Part shown: positions 33,188 to 38,571 of the stretch, one piece after another
How the letters are laid out: the number at the start of each line of letters is the position of its first letter
How positions within the stretch are numbered: position 1 is the first letter of the stretch
Assembly (NCBI GenBank): GCA_035267785.1
Contig: DATFLL010000030.1
Coordinates: forward strand, 1-38,571
Length of the DNA: 38,571 bases
Source: DATFLL01 sp035267785
GTDB taxonomy: Bacteria; Pseudomonadota; Gammaproteobacteria; DATFLL01
Direction of reading: 5' to 3'
Translations under genes and position numbers: made by a program
The notes under the pieces: generated by a model
Database searches by the model: none
Seen by the model: the letters and a program-made list of their open reading frames with translations, nothing else
Told to the model about the DNA's origin: nothing

Positions 33188-33195
33188 GGCCGCGT

Positions 33196-33846
33196 TCAAT
33201 GATATTTCTCGCCCTCGACCTTCGCCACCGCGTTGGGCGCTGCCTTCGAGGCCCGGATCTTGACGTACAGGATCTGGCCCTGGCCCCGGCGGTAGACGTT
33301 GACCCAGATCGGCTTGCCCGCATCGAGGGCATCGGCGATGTCGCTCTGCGAGATATTCACCACGCCGATTGACTCGTTCTTGGAACGATCGCCATCCCAC
33401 AGCACGATTCGAAACTGCGTGTGTGCGTAGACCGGCCACGCGTCGTACGTTACATCGAACCGCGGGGTGTAGGTGTTGCGTTTCGCCTTGCGCTTTGTGG
33501 CGAGGGCGAAGCGCGTGGCCGCGCTGTCCGCGAGCGCCCTCGTGGTCGGGCCGTAGGTCGTCACGTAGCCGAACACATCCGGCGCCGCGGCGCCCTTCGG
33601 GGCGAGCTTCTCAACTTGTTTGATGACCGCCGGGACCGGCGTGCCGTCCGACTTGACGGTCTTGATCGTCGCGGCGAACGCCTTCGGGTTGCGCTTGCCG
33701 GTCCCGTCCCACGGAGCGCCGGTCCACTTCGACGGGCCTATCACCGCACCAAATATCGAGACGTTGACCACCAAGGGCTTCTTCGCGAAGGAAACGGAAG
33801 GGAAGGCGAGCGCGAGCCCCACACACAGGAACATCCATCTTTTCAT
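33196..33846 (-). CDS. Exported protein, C2-like appearance, unknown function
   Basis: A 216-aa protein starting at ATG 33846 behind GGAGAATAATA; a start at 33888 would bury the signal peptide. The signal is MKRWMFLCVGLALAFPSVSF, cleaved after FAK or so. The mature portion is basic and beta-rich: VNVSIFGAVIGPSKWTGAPW, TYTPRFDVTYDAWPVYAHTQ, FRIVLWDGDRSKNESIGVVN and GQGQILYVKIRASK. The 'hphxLWDxDxxxxDxxIG' spacing recalls C2 domains, in which such Asp residues bind Ca2+; here only part of the pattern is present (WDGD, ESIG). I call this a suggestion. It is followed on the same strand by the membrane protein at 33098. Confidence 0.72.
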   Translation of the reverse strand: MKRWMFLCVGLALAFPSVSFAKKPLVVNVSIFGAVIGPSKWTGAPWDGTGKRNPKAFAATIKTVKSDGTPVPAVIKQVEKLAPKGAAAPDVFGYVTTYGPTTRALADSAATRFALATKRKAKRNTYTPRFDVTYDAWPVYAHTQFRIVLWDGDRSKNESIGVVNISQSDIADALDAGKPIWVNVYRRGQGQILYVKIRASKAAPNAVAKVEGEKYH

Positions 33847-34065
33847 TATTATTCTCCAGCGAATCGACCGCCCCTTGCCGGCGGCCATTTATTTATCACG
33901 TACCGAGGATGGGCCAATATATCCGCCGCAGAGGCAGCAGTGCAACGCCTCGAGATGTCCGAGGCGCGCCAGACCTGCCTATAGATACGACCATAATGTC
34001 CGACGGCGCCACGAACGCGTATTACGCCGCAGCGGCGCGAGAAAGAGCAACCGACGGTGAACGAA

Positions 34066-34290
34066 GGGTCCCTTCCCCCTCAGGGGTGCTCTGACCTATC
34101 GGAGATAGGTAGAGTTGCCTCGACGCTGGAAGCGTAAGGTACTCGCAATGAACCCGTCAGGGTTCTGCGAGACAGCATGATGCGACCAGAACGAGTGGAG
34201 CGAGTTCGGGAAGTACTTAATGAACCTCGAAGAGGTTCTAAGTGAAGCCCGAAGGGGATCTATGAGGCTTGGATAGGATGAGGGGATCAA
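34066..34290. repeat. Hairpin-chain repeat element, third copy
   Basis: It begins with AGGGTCCCTTCCCCCTCAGGGG and contains the hairpins CCTATC-gga-GATAGG (34099-34113), ACGCT-gga-AGCGT (34122-34134), CTCGCA...TGCGAG around AACCC-gtc-GGGTT (34142-34171), AACCTC-gaa-GAGGTT and GAAGCCC. The end GGATAGGATGAGGGGATCA (34270-34289) is the reverse complement, with one mismatch, of CCCCTCATCCTCTCC at 26094. It is most like copy A, with the extra ACGCT hairpin. Confidence 0.85.
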
Positions 34291-34524
34291 TACTTTGAAA
34301 TACCCCTTGGCGCATTCCAACCCGGCGGCTTGTTGATTCTATTCGGGAAAGGCGCCGCGCCCCGATACGAAGGGAGCCAATGCAGGAATCGCCAAGATTT
34401 CGTTAGGACGCCGCGGCCCAGCCCCGGCCGCCGGGATGCTCGAGCGGAACACCCGCAAAACGACCTGCATCAGGAGAAGGAAGAGCAGCTAAACAGAAAG
34501 CTCTAGCGGAAGAAGGTATGCCCG

Positions 34525-34818
34525 TTACACGCAGCCGGTGGGCTTGGGCAGTCCGCCGTACTTGGTGATGGGCTTCATCGGCCCGCACATCCACTGCTTG
34601 AACATCTCCTTCTGATCGGCACCGATGTGCTTTGCGAATTTGCGGATCGGCGGCACGACGTTGAACTCCTCGAAATACTCGCGCGCCTTGAGCACCTGTT
34701 CCCATTTGTCCTCGTCGAGCTCCACACCATCGACGTCCGCCATCGCCCGGCCGATGTCCGGCGTCCAGGCATTCATATCCACAAGATAGCCATCGCCGTC
34801 ACGTTCTGGTAAATCCAT
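34525..34818 (-). CDS. DsrC/TusE-family sulfur-carrier protein, single terminal Cys
   Basis: A 97-aa cytoplasmic protein with the family hallmark GLPKPTGCV at the C-terminus. DsrC proteins relay sulfur through two cysteines on a flexible arm: the penultimate Cys and a second one 11 residues earlier. Here the penultimate is Cys96 but residue 85 is Thr (GPMKPITKYGGLPKPTGCV), so the second is missing, as in E. coli TusE, which works with TusBCD in tRNA 2-thiouridine synthesis. A further Cys78 (WMCGP) is present. A good AAAGGGGG ribosome-binding site precedes ATG 34818. No tusBCD, dsrAB or rhodanese gene is nearby, so the partner is unknown. Confidence 0.85.
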   Translation of the reverse strand: MDLPERDGDGYLVDMNAWTPDIGRAMADVDGVELDEDKWEQVLKAREYFEEFNVVPPIRKFAKHIGADQKEMFKQWMCGPMKPITKYGGLPKPTGCV

Positions 34819-35079
34819 CGTCAGTCCCCCTTTCTTTGGGCCAGTAACAAACTAGTCGCATAAACACCGGGTGCTACACGCCTGACGCGACGATCCCGGT
34901 TTATAGTTAAAGCCGTAGACCCAAGCGTAGCAAAAAACCGACCGACGTACTGCGGTATACAAAACCTTAAAAAATGCGGGAATTATCCGGAAAGACTGAA
35001 ACCAAGAGCGCTGCTGCAAATTTGATCCCGGGTCCCGTTGTTTCGCTGTTAGTTATTCGCAGCGCGCATGAACAGACGA

Positions 35080-35313
35080 TCAATCGTCGGCAGGCGGGTT
35101 TTGGTTGAAACTCGTGAGCCGCTGCAGGATGAGCTGAAGCTCCTGCTCGCTGATATTCACGTGCTCCACGACCCGGCCATAGAGCATCGCGGTGGGGACA
35201 TTGCGCCCGTCCCGTTCTTTCTGAATTTGATCGATGCAATACAGCACGATGCGCTCTTTGCGCGTCAGGCCGTCGCGCACATCGGGAATGTTGTCCAGGT
35301 AATCGGAGGTCAT
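35080..35313 (-). CDS. Conserved-looking small cytoplasmic protein, unknown function
   Basis: A 77-aa protein, mostly helical: LTRKERIVLYCIDQIQKERD (about 16-35), RNVPTAMLYGRVVEHVNIS, EQELQLILQRLTS. The pattern of a basic helix, a turn with NVPTAMLYG and a second helix resembles a winged-helix-like or adaptor fold, but I cannot name a family. No strong ribosome-binding site (GGATAATCACGT). The antisense frame (35068-35319) is similarly long, but the minus-strand protein has the more natural composition. I see no nearby gene that would explain its role; it lies between the DsrC-like gene and the toxin-antitoxin operon. Confidence 0.6.
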   Translation of the reverse strand: MTSDYLDNIPDVRDGLTRKERIVLYCIDQIQKERDGRNVPTAMLYGRVVEHVNISEQELQLILQRLTSFNQNPPADD

Positions 35314-35469
35314 ACGTGATTATCCAGCGCTTGGATGTCCACACCTAAATTGCCGGATTCTACGGACGGTGTTCCGTGATTCCATCAAGACTTGCTGCAC
35401 TGCTTCGATTCGCGGTTCGTTCCCGATGAGGCTTTGCCGCAAGACGGTTCGCGACGGCCCACAAGGCCG

Positions 35470-35802
35470 TCACGCCGCCGTGTTGTTTAACGAATGCAAC
35501 TTCTCGAGCGTATCGGGAAATTTTCGCACCATCAAAATCAGGGCCGCTGCCTGGGCATTGGGTTTGGCACGTCCCTGTTCCCAGTTTTCGAGGGTGCGAG
35601 TCGACACACGCAGATGGCGGGCGAATACCGCCCGTGACACATGCAGATGTTCACGCGTCTCCCGAATCGTGTCGGGGTCGATTTCAAGCGGGGGCAGTTC
35701 CTCTATCTCATGGGTGCGCAGGGTGATCTTGCCTTCGCGATGCGAACGCATGGCATCGACCCCTTCCATCAATTCATCAAACAGCTTGCGTTTCTTGCTC
35801 AT
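35470..35802 (-). CDS. higA: HigA/NadS-like antitoxin (XRE helix-turn-helix)
   Basis: A 110-aa DNA-binding antitoxin. Residues 1-45 (SKKRKLFDELMEGVDAMRSH, GKITLRTHEIEELPPLEIDP) are a toxin-binding-type N-terminus, and residues ~48-105 an XRE domain: TIRETREHLHVSRAVFARHL, VSTRTLENWEQGRAKPNAQA. The 'T.E.WEQGRxKPN' motif is typical of the HigA-2/NadS group. The ATG at 35802 shares one base with the toxin TGA (TGATG), and GAGGAGG lies 8 bases upstream, giving strong translation relative to the toxin. It likely binds the operator 36156-36174 and represses the operon. Confidence 0.9.
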   Translation of the reverse strand: MSKKRKLFDELMEGVDAMRSHREGKITLRTHEIEELPPLEIDPDTIRETREHLHVSRAVFARHLRVSTRTLENWEQGRAKPNAQAAALILMVRKFPDTLEKLHSLNNTAA

Positions 35803-36146
35803 CACTTTTGCCTCCTCGCGGCCAGCTCTTGCTGAATTGCCTTTTTGAGCAGCCGCTTTTCCTCGGCACTCAGGTCCGCCGCCTCGTCTTTGTCATACAG
35901 CGTAAAGAGCCAAATCTGTCGATCGTCGGTCAGGTAGTAATAAATTATCCGCAGACCACCGCGCTTCCCTTTACCCCGGCGTGAATCGGGCCAGCGCAAT
36001 TTACGGAATCCACCTGTCCCGGGCACTAGATCCCCCAGCTCGGGATTTTCCAGTAGCGCCTTTTGCAGATCCCGATAAGCGTCGTCCGTGAGATAGTCCG
36101 CCAGTAACCGGGTGAATGGCGGGGCCTCCACAAATACCAATTTCAT
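35802..36146 (-). CDS. higB: HigB/RelE-family toxin
   Basis: A 114-aa type II toxin of the RelE/HigB superfamily, which cleaves mRNA, generally on the ribosome. Typical motifs: LTDDAYRDLQKALLENPELG, GTGGFRKLRWPDSRRGKGKR, GGLRIIYYYLTDDRQIWLFT and LYDKDEAADLSAEEKRLLKK. Conserved basic residues (Arg/Lys around FRKLRW and RGKGKRGGLR) fit the RelE active-site surface. It precedes the antitoxin, the HigBA order. There is no ribosome-binding site before ATG 36146, and a -10 element lies about 8 bases upstream, so the toxin mRNA may be leaderless (see 36147-36181). Confidence 0.9.
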   Translation of the reverse strand: MKLVFVEAPPFTRLLADYLTDDAYRDLQKALLENPELGDLVPGTGGFRKLRWPDSRRGKGKRGGLRIIYYYLTDDRQIWLFTLYDKDEAADLSAEEKRLLKKAIQQELAARRQK

Positions 36147-36181
36147 GGCGTAAAGTATACGTTATTTGCGTATAGCAGCAA
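36147..36181 (-). promoter_or_regulatory. Toxin-antitoxin promoter with inverted-repeat operator
   Basis: Reading leftward: -35 TTGCTG (36176-36181), a 16-base spacer, and -10 TATACT (36154-36159), about 8 bases before the toxin ATG. Inside the spacer and -10 lies an inverted repeat, TATACG-N7-CGTATA (36156-36161 and 36169-36174), ideally placed for repression by the antitoxin. Transcription should start near 36147, at the ATG itself. Confidence 0.75.
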
Positions 36182-36248
36182 AAGAAATCCAAGAATTTGG
36201 CGTTAGCAGGTCGGATCGAGCCAAGCGAACCTGCCTATGGCACCTGGC

Positions 36249-36282
36249 GTTATACGCAGTTTTCTACTACACTGCGTATAAC
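36249..36282. promoter_or_regulatory. Perfect 12-bp inverted repeat upstream of the nucleotidyltransferase gene
   Basis: GTTATACGCAGT (36249-36260) and ACTGCGTATAAC (36271-36282) are exact reverse complements separated by 10 bases. The right arm contains TATAAC, a good -10 candidate for the gene at 36303. Each arm contains GCGTATA or its complement, the same half-site as in the toxin-antitoxin operator 75-110 bases away. Confidence 0.8.
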
Positions 36283-36302
36283 TATCGTTATCTTATTGAA
36301 AT

Positions 36303-37331
36303 ATGGACTATTTGTCAGAAAGCACCCGTTTGCTGTACTCCCAGCTTCTGAGTCAGTGCTTGCACGCCTCAGCCCCGAGCGGGCGGGGCCTGTCCTTTGT
36401 CAGGAAAACCATAAAGGGCACCATCCAGTGGTACCTGCAGCTTACTGTAGGCAATAAGAAGACCCAGCACTACATCGGCCCTGACTCACAGGACGTGCAG
36501 GAGCTCATCGCCAATGAAAAAAAATTATGGGAAACGGCCAAACCGGACCGACAGGCGCGGGAGCAACTGGTCTCCATGCTGGTCAATGGCGGGGCGCATA
36601 CAGTCAGTGCTGCCGAGGCACGTCTATTCGAGGTCATCGAACGTGCGGGTGTGTTTCTGGTCGGGGGCGTGTTGGTCGGCTCTCACGCCTTTGGTATCTA
36701 TGGCAACATGCTCGGCGTTGCCTGGCCTACCCAGGTCATGCAAACCCATGATGTTGATATCGCCCGCGACAATCACATCACGCTGGGACTGCGCAATGAG
36801 CCTGTCGATTTACAGCAGACACTCCTCGATGCGAATATGGGATTCGTGGCAGTGTCGGCGCTCAACCGAAAAGCCCCGTCTACCAGTTTTCGGATCCAGG
36901 GCAGGCAGCTTAGTGTCGACATACTCACGCCCATGATTGGCAAGCCCGGATCAGAACCCGTCCTCATCACCGCATTAAATTCCTACGCGGAGCCGGTGCG
37001 CTTTCTGGACTATCTTCTCGACGATATTCAACCGGCAGTCATCGTGGCCCGCGCCGGCATTTTGGTAAACGTGCCGTCCCCGGCACGTTATGCGCTGCAC
37101 AAGCTGGTCGCATCAGTCAGACGCCTTGTTGCGTTACAGACCAAGGCCATCAAAGACATCGACCAGGCCAGCCTTCTGCTGGATGTCCTGCTGCAGGACC
37201 GGCCGGGCGATGTACAGACGGCCATGAATGCCGCAAGAAAAATGCCCGATAAATTCTTCGAACAAATGAAATCCGGACTCAAAAAGCTGCCCGATGATTT
37301 GAGTGACGAACTAAACCGATTGATAAAATGA
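36303..37331 (+). CDS. GSU2403-family nucleotidyltransferase-fold protein
   Basis: A 342-aa protein with a nucleotidyltransferase fold of the NTP_transf_8/GSU2403 kind. The core motif LVGSHAFGIYGNMLGVAW (about 122-139) supplies the GSxAFG loop, and THDVDIARDNHITLGLR (about 148-164) the DxD metal-binding aspartates. A later conserved stretch is SVDILTPMIGKPGSEPVLIT with a further Asp. The C-terminal helices (HKLVASVRRLVALQTKAIKD) are of the minimal-nucleotidyltransferase partner type. The N-terminal 60 residues (WYLQLTVGNKKTQHYIGPDS) look like a short beta domain. No ribosome-binding site precedes the ATG. Related proteins occur in mobile or defence contexts; a toxin-like role is inference. 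It is divergent from the HigBA operon. Confidence 0.85.
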   Translation: MDYLSESTRLLYSQLLSQCLHASAPSGRGLSFVRKTIKGTIQWYLQLTVGNKKTQHYIGPDSQDVQELIANEKKLWETAKPDRQAREQLVSMLVNGGAHTVSAAEARLFEVIERAGVFLVGGVLVGSHAFGIYGNMLGVAWPTQVMQTHDVDIARDNHITLGLRNEPVDLQQTLLDANMGFVAVSALNRKAPSTSFRIQGRQLSVDILTPMIGKPGSEPVLITALNSYAEPVRFLDYLLDDIQPAVIVARAGILVNVPSPARYALHKLVASVRRLVALQTKAIKDIDQASLLLDVLLQDRPGDVQTAMNAARKMPDKFFEQMKSGLKKLPDDLSDELNRLIK

Positions 37332-37366
37332 AAAGGCGGCCACGAAAGCCTTAACCCGCCTTTCTA
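37332..37366 (+). terminator. Putative terminator after the nucleotidyltransferase gene
   Basis: AAAGGCGG (37332-37339) pairs with CCGCCTTT (37356-37363); the loop is 16 bases with a possible inner pairing GGCC/AAGCC, and TCTAGGTCTC follows. The stem is good but the T-run is short, so termination may be weak. Confidence 0.6.
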
Positions 37367-37428
37367 GGTCTCAAAGACACAGCCTCAGACTCAGGGCCGG
37401 AAACGGCGTTCTGCCCTACGACCTGCCG

Positions 37429-37917
37429 TCACAACAGCCCCGCGACCTCTTCGGCACTTTCCAGCGCCCCCTCGATGATCCCGCCGTAGTCCCGGGCCGC
37501 TTCCGTGCCGGCCGGCAGCAGGTAACCGTCCAGTACCTGCCTGGGGGCGGTCGGCGCATAGTGCGGGTGCTCGTGCGGGCCGGCGAGGTCCGCCTCGGTG
37601 GTGGTCTGCGCCTCGCCGCTCCAGTCCATGACGATGACCTTTTTGACCTCCCGGGCCCCGGGGCCGAACACCGACACTGTCCGGATAGGATACCGCTCCG
37701 CCACGAAACCCGGCGTCTGGCGCAGAGCCGTCACATCTTTTCCGATACTCACGGCATCGTCTTTGCCCACGCCGGCACTCTCCCGAAAAGCCGTCAGACG
37801 GCCGATCCCGGGGCCCGAGCCACGCAAGCCCTTCCTTGCGTTTACCTGCGGCCGGCGGCCGTGGGGAGCCGAGGGCGTGCAGCCGTCCCGCTCCTGGTAT
37901 TGTTGACAATATGACAT
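37429..37917 (-). pseudogene. Remnant of a flavin-dependent amine oxidase (C-terminal fragment)
   Basis: Only the last ~85 residues of this 162-codon frame look like a known protein: VSVFGPGAREVKKVIVMDWS (about 80-99), TTTEADLAGPHEHPHYAPTA and LLPAGTEAARDYGGIIEGAL ... ESAEEVAGLL. These match the C-terminal end of flavin monoamine-oxidase-family proteins (the xFGxxA, DW, D, HPxY and AGTE...GxxxGA...S series), which normally need 400-500 residues and an N-terminal GxGxxG FAD motif. The first ~75 codons have no recognisable sequence and the N-terminal FAD domain is absent. I read it as a deletion remnant, divergent from the GntR gene. A translated small protein is unlikely but not excluded. Confidence 0.62.
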
Positions 37918-37972
37918 CCGACTCCTAGGGTTTAGGCATATCCGGCGCGCATTGCGCCATTTTTGTCGACAA
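37899..37972. promoter_or_regulatory. Pair of GntR-type operator palindromes
   Basis: Two related palindromes: ATTGTTGACAAT (37899-37910) and TTGTCGACAA (37963-37972, perfect, flanked by TT and TATT). Both have TTGTnGACAA as the core and are 64 bases apart (same helical face at about six turns). They lie just before the GntR gene at 37990 and at the 5' end of the divergent remnant, consistent with autoregulation and looping. Confidence 0.7.
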
Positions 37973-37989
37973 TATTAGCGGGTTCGAAT

Positions 37990-38571
37990 ATGCAGAGCAG
38001 CTTTCTCCTGGAGCCGGACGAGCAAAAGACCATTGCCGACCGCGCCTACAGGCATCTCAAGAACGACATCATCGACGGCAAGCTGGCCCAGGGCAGCAAG
38101 ATCGTCGAAGAGGACCTGGCGAGCGCATACGGCGTCAGCCGGGGCCCGGTGCGGGAGGCCATTCGCCGCCTCGAAGGGCAGAAGCTGGTGGTGCGCATTC
38201 CCCACGCCGGCGCCCGGGTGGTCACGCTCACCCGCAAAATGATGGCCGACATCTACGCCGTACGCGAATCCCTGGAAGGGATGTCGGTGCGCCTTGCGGC
38301 TCAGCGCATCAGCGACGAAAAGATCGATGCCCTGTTCCAGCTGCTGGCGCAGCACGAAACCGCTATCGCCGCCGCCGACGGCAAGACCTATTTCCAGCGC
38401 GAAGGCAATCTCGATTTTCATTTCCGCATCGCCGAAGCCAGCGGTAACCAGCTGCTGACCGATTACCTATATCGCGACCTCTACCAGCTGATTCGCATGT
38501 GCCGCCATCAATCGGCGCAGGCGCCGGAGCGCCCCGCGCGGGCGCTGGCCGAACACCGCCAGATCGTCGAG
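37990..38571 (+). CDS. GntR/FCD-family transcriptional regulator, truncated by window edge
   Basis: The first 194 codons of a GntR regulator of the FadR/FCD subfamily. Residues ~15-75 are the winged helix (AYRHLKNDIIDGKLAQGSKI, EEDLASAYGVSRGPVREAIR), and from ~85 the all-helical FCD ligand domain (MADIYAVRESLEGMSVRLAA, NLDFHFRIAEASGNQLLTDY), with the metal-binding Asp and two of the His ligands visible (DFHFR; AEHRQIVE at the edge). The sequence closely resembles GntR regulators that precede prpBC methylcitrate genes (SRGPVREAIRRLEGQKLVVR, IPHAGARVV), so propionate control is a reasonable guess; the downstream genes are outside the window. The stop was not reached. Confidence 0.88.
   Translation, partial: MQSSFLLEPDEQKTIADRAYRHLKNDIIDGKLAQGSKIVEEDLASAYGVSRGPVREAIRRLEGQKLVVRIPHAGARVVTLTRKMMADIYAVRESLEGMSVRLAAQRISDEKIDALFQLLAQHETAIAAADGKTYFQREGNLDFHFRIAEASGNQLLTDYLYRDLYQLIRMCRHQSAQAPERPARALAEHRQIVE

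Noticed and set aside
35068..35319. 83-codon plus-strand frame opposite the 77-aa gene
   Set aside because: Composition is less protein-like and it lacks a ribosome-binding site; the minus-strand choice is still only moderately sure.

Overview
The window looks like a chromosomal segment of a GC-rich gammaproteobacterium. The evidence is a TamA/TamB outer-membrane assembly pair, a bo3-type ubiquinol oxidase operon (cyoABCD), a DsrC/TusE-family protein, CRP-like and FNR-like sites, and a GntR regulator resembling those beside propionate (methylcitrate) genes. A Chromatiales/Ectothiorhodospiraceae-like relative is my guess; no rRNA or other decisive marker is present, and I saw no tRNA.

Layout. 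1-1487: a GFA-family enzyme and an 89-aa charged protein preceded by a near-perfect CRP half-site pair, embedded in repeat clusters. 1488-7015: tamA-tamB on the minus strand with a GTGA overlap. 7343-14583: an envelope/secretome block. It holds a 404-aa exported protein, a minus-strand pair (217-codon-type exported protein plus a lipoprotein joining an eight-repeat PQQ-like propeller to ankyrin repeats), and a plus-strand pair in which an unannotated 43-aa membrane/lipoprotein-like peptide overlaps (ATGA) the start of a 718-aa exported Cys-containing protein. A perfect FNR box lies between the two pairs. 14633-20147: mutM, a fused 2Fe-2S/molybdopterin hydroxylase, a TrhA/hemolysin III membrane protein and a ParB-domain protein with a histone-H1-like tail. 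20206-24205: cyoABCD. 24388-30820: GNAT-nitrilase fusion, FAH-family hydrolase, Cas4-like/DEDDy nuclease and an ABC-2 export pair. 31000-35313: an exported alpha/beta hydrolase, membrane and periplasmic proteins of unknown role, a DsrC/TusE-like protein and a 77-aa protein. 35470-37366: a more AT-rich accessory islet with a HigB/HigA-type toxin-antitoxin operon and a GSU2403-type nucleotidyltransferase; their promoter regions share GCGTATA half-sites. 37429-38571: a decayed amine-oxidase remnant and the 5' part of a GntR regulator, cut by the window edge.

The most striking non-coding content is the density of dispersed repeats. Three perfect heptamer arrays (11, 11 and 10 copies of GCCAACT) and two degenerate four-unit versions sit in composite intergenic elements. 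A 187-bp unit is repeated 2.7 times in tandem. A roughly 180-bp element made of consecutive small hairpins is present three times and is bounded by CCCCTCA-type inverted ends. These repeats are stop-free in many frames and create false ORFs and false N-terminal extensions.

Functionally most genes are housekeeping or metabolic. The best candidates for something undescribed are the toxin-antitoxin/nucleotidyltransferase islet with shared operators, the 43-aa/718-aa coupled pair beside an FNR box, and the hairpin-chain repeat family.
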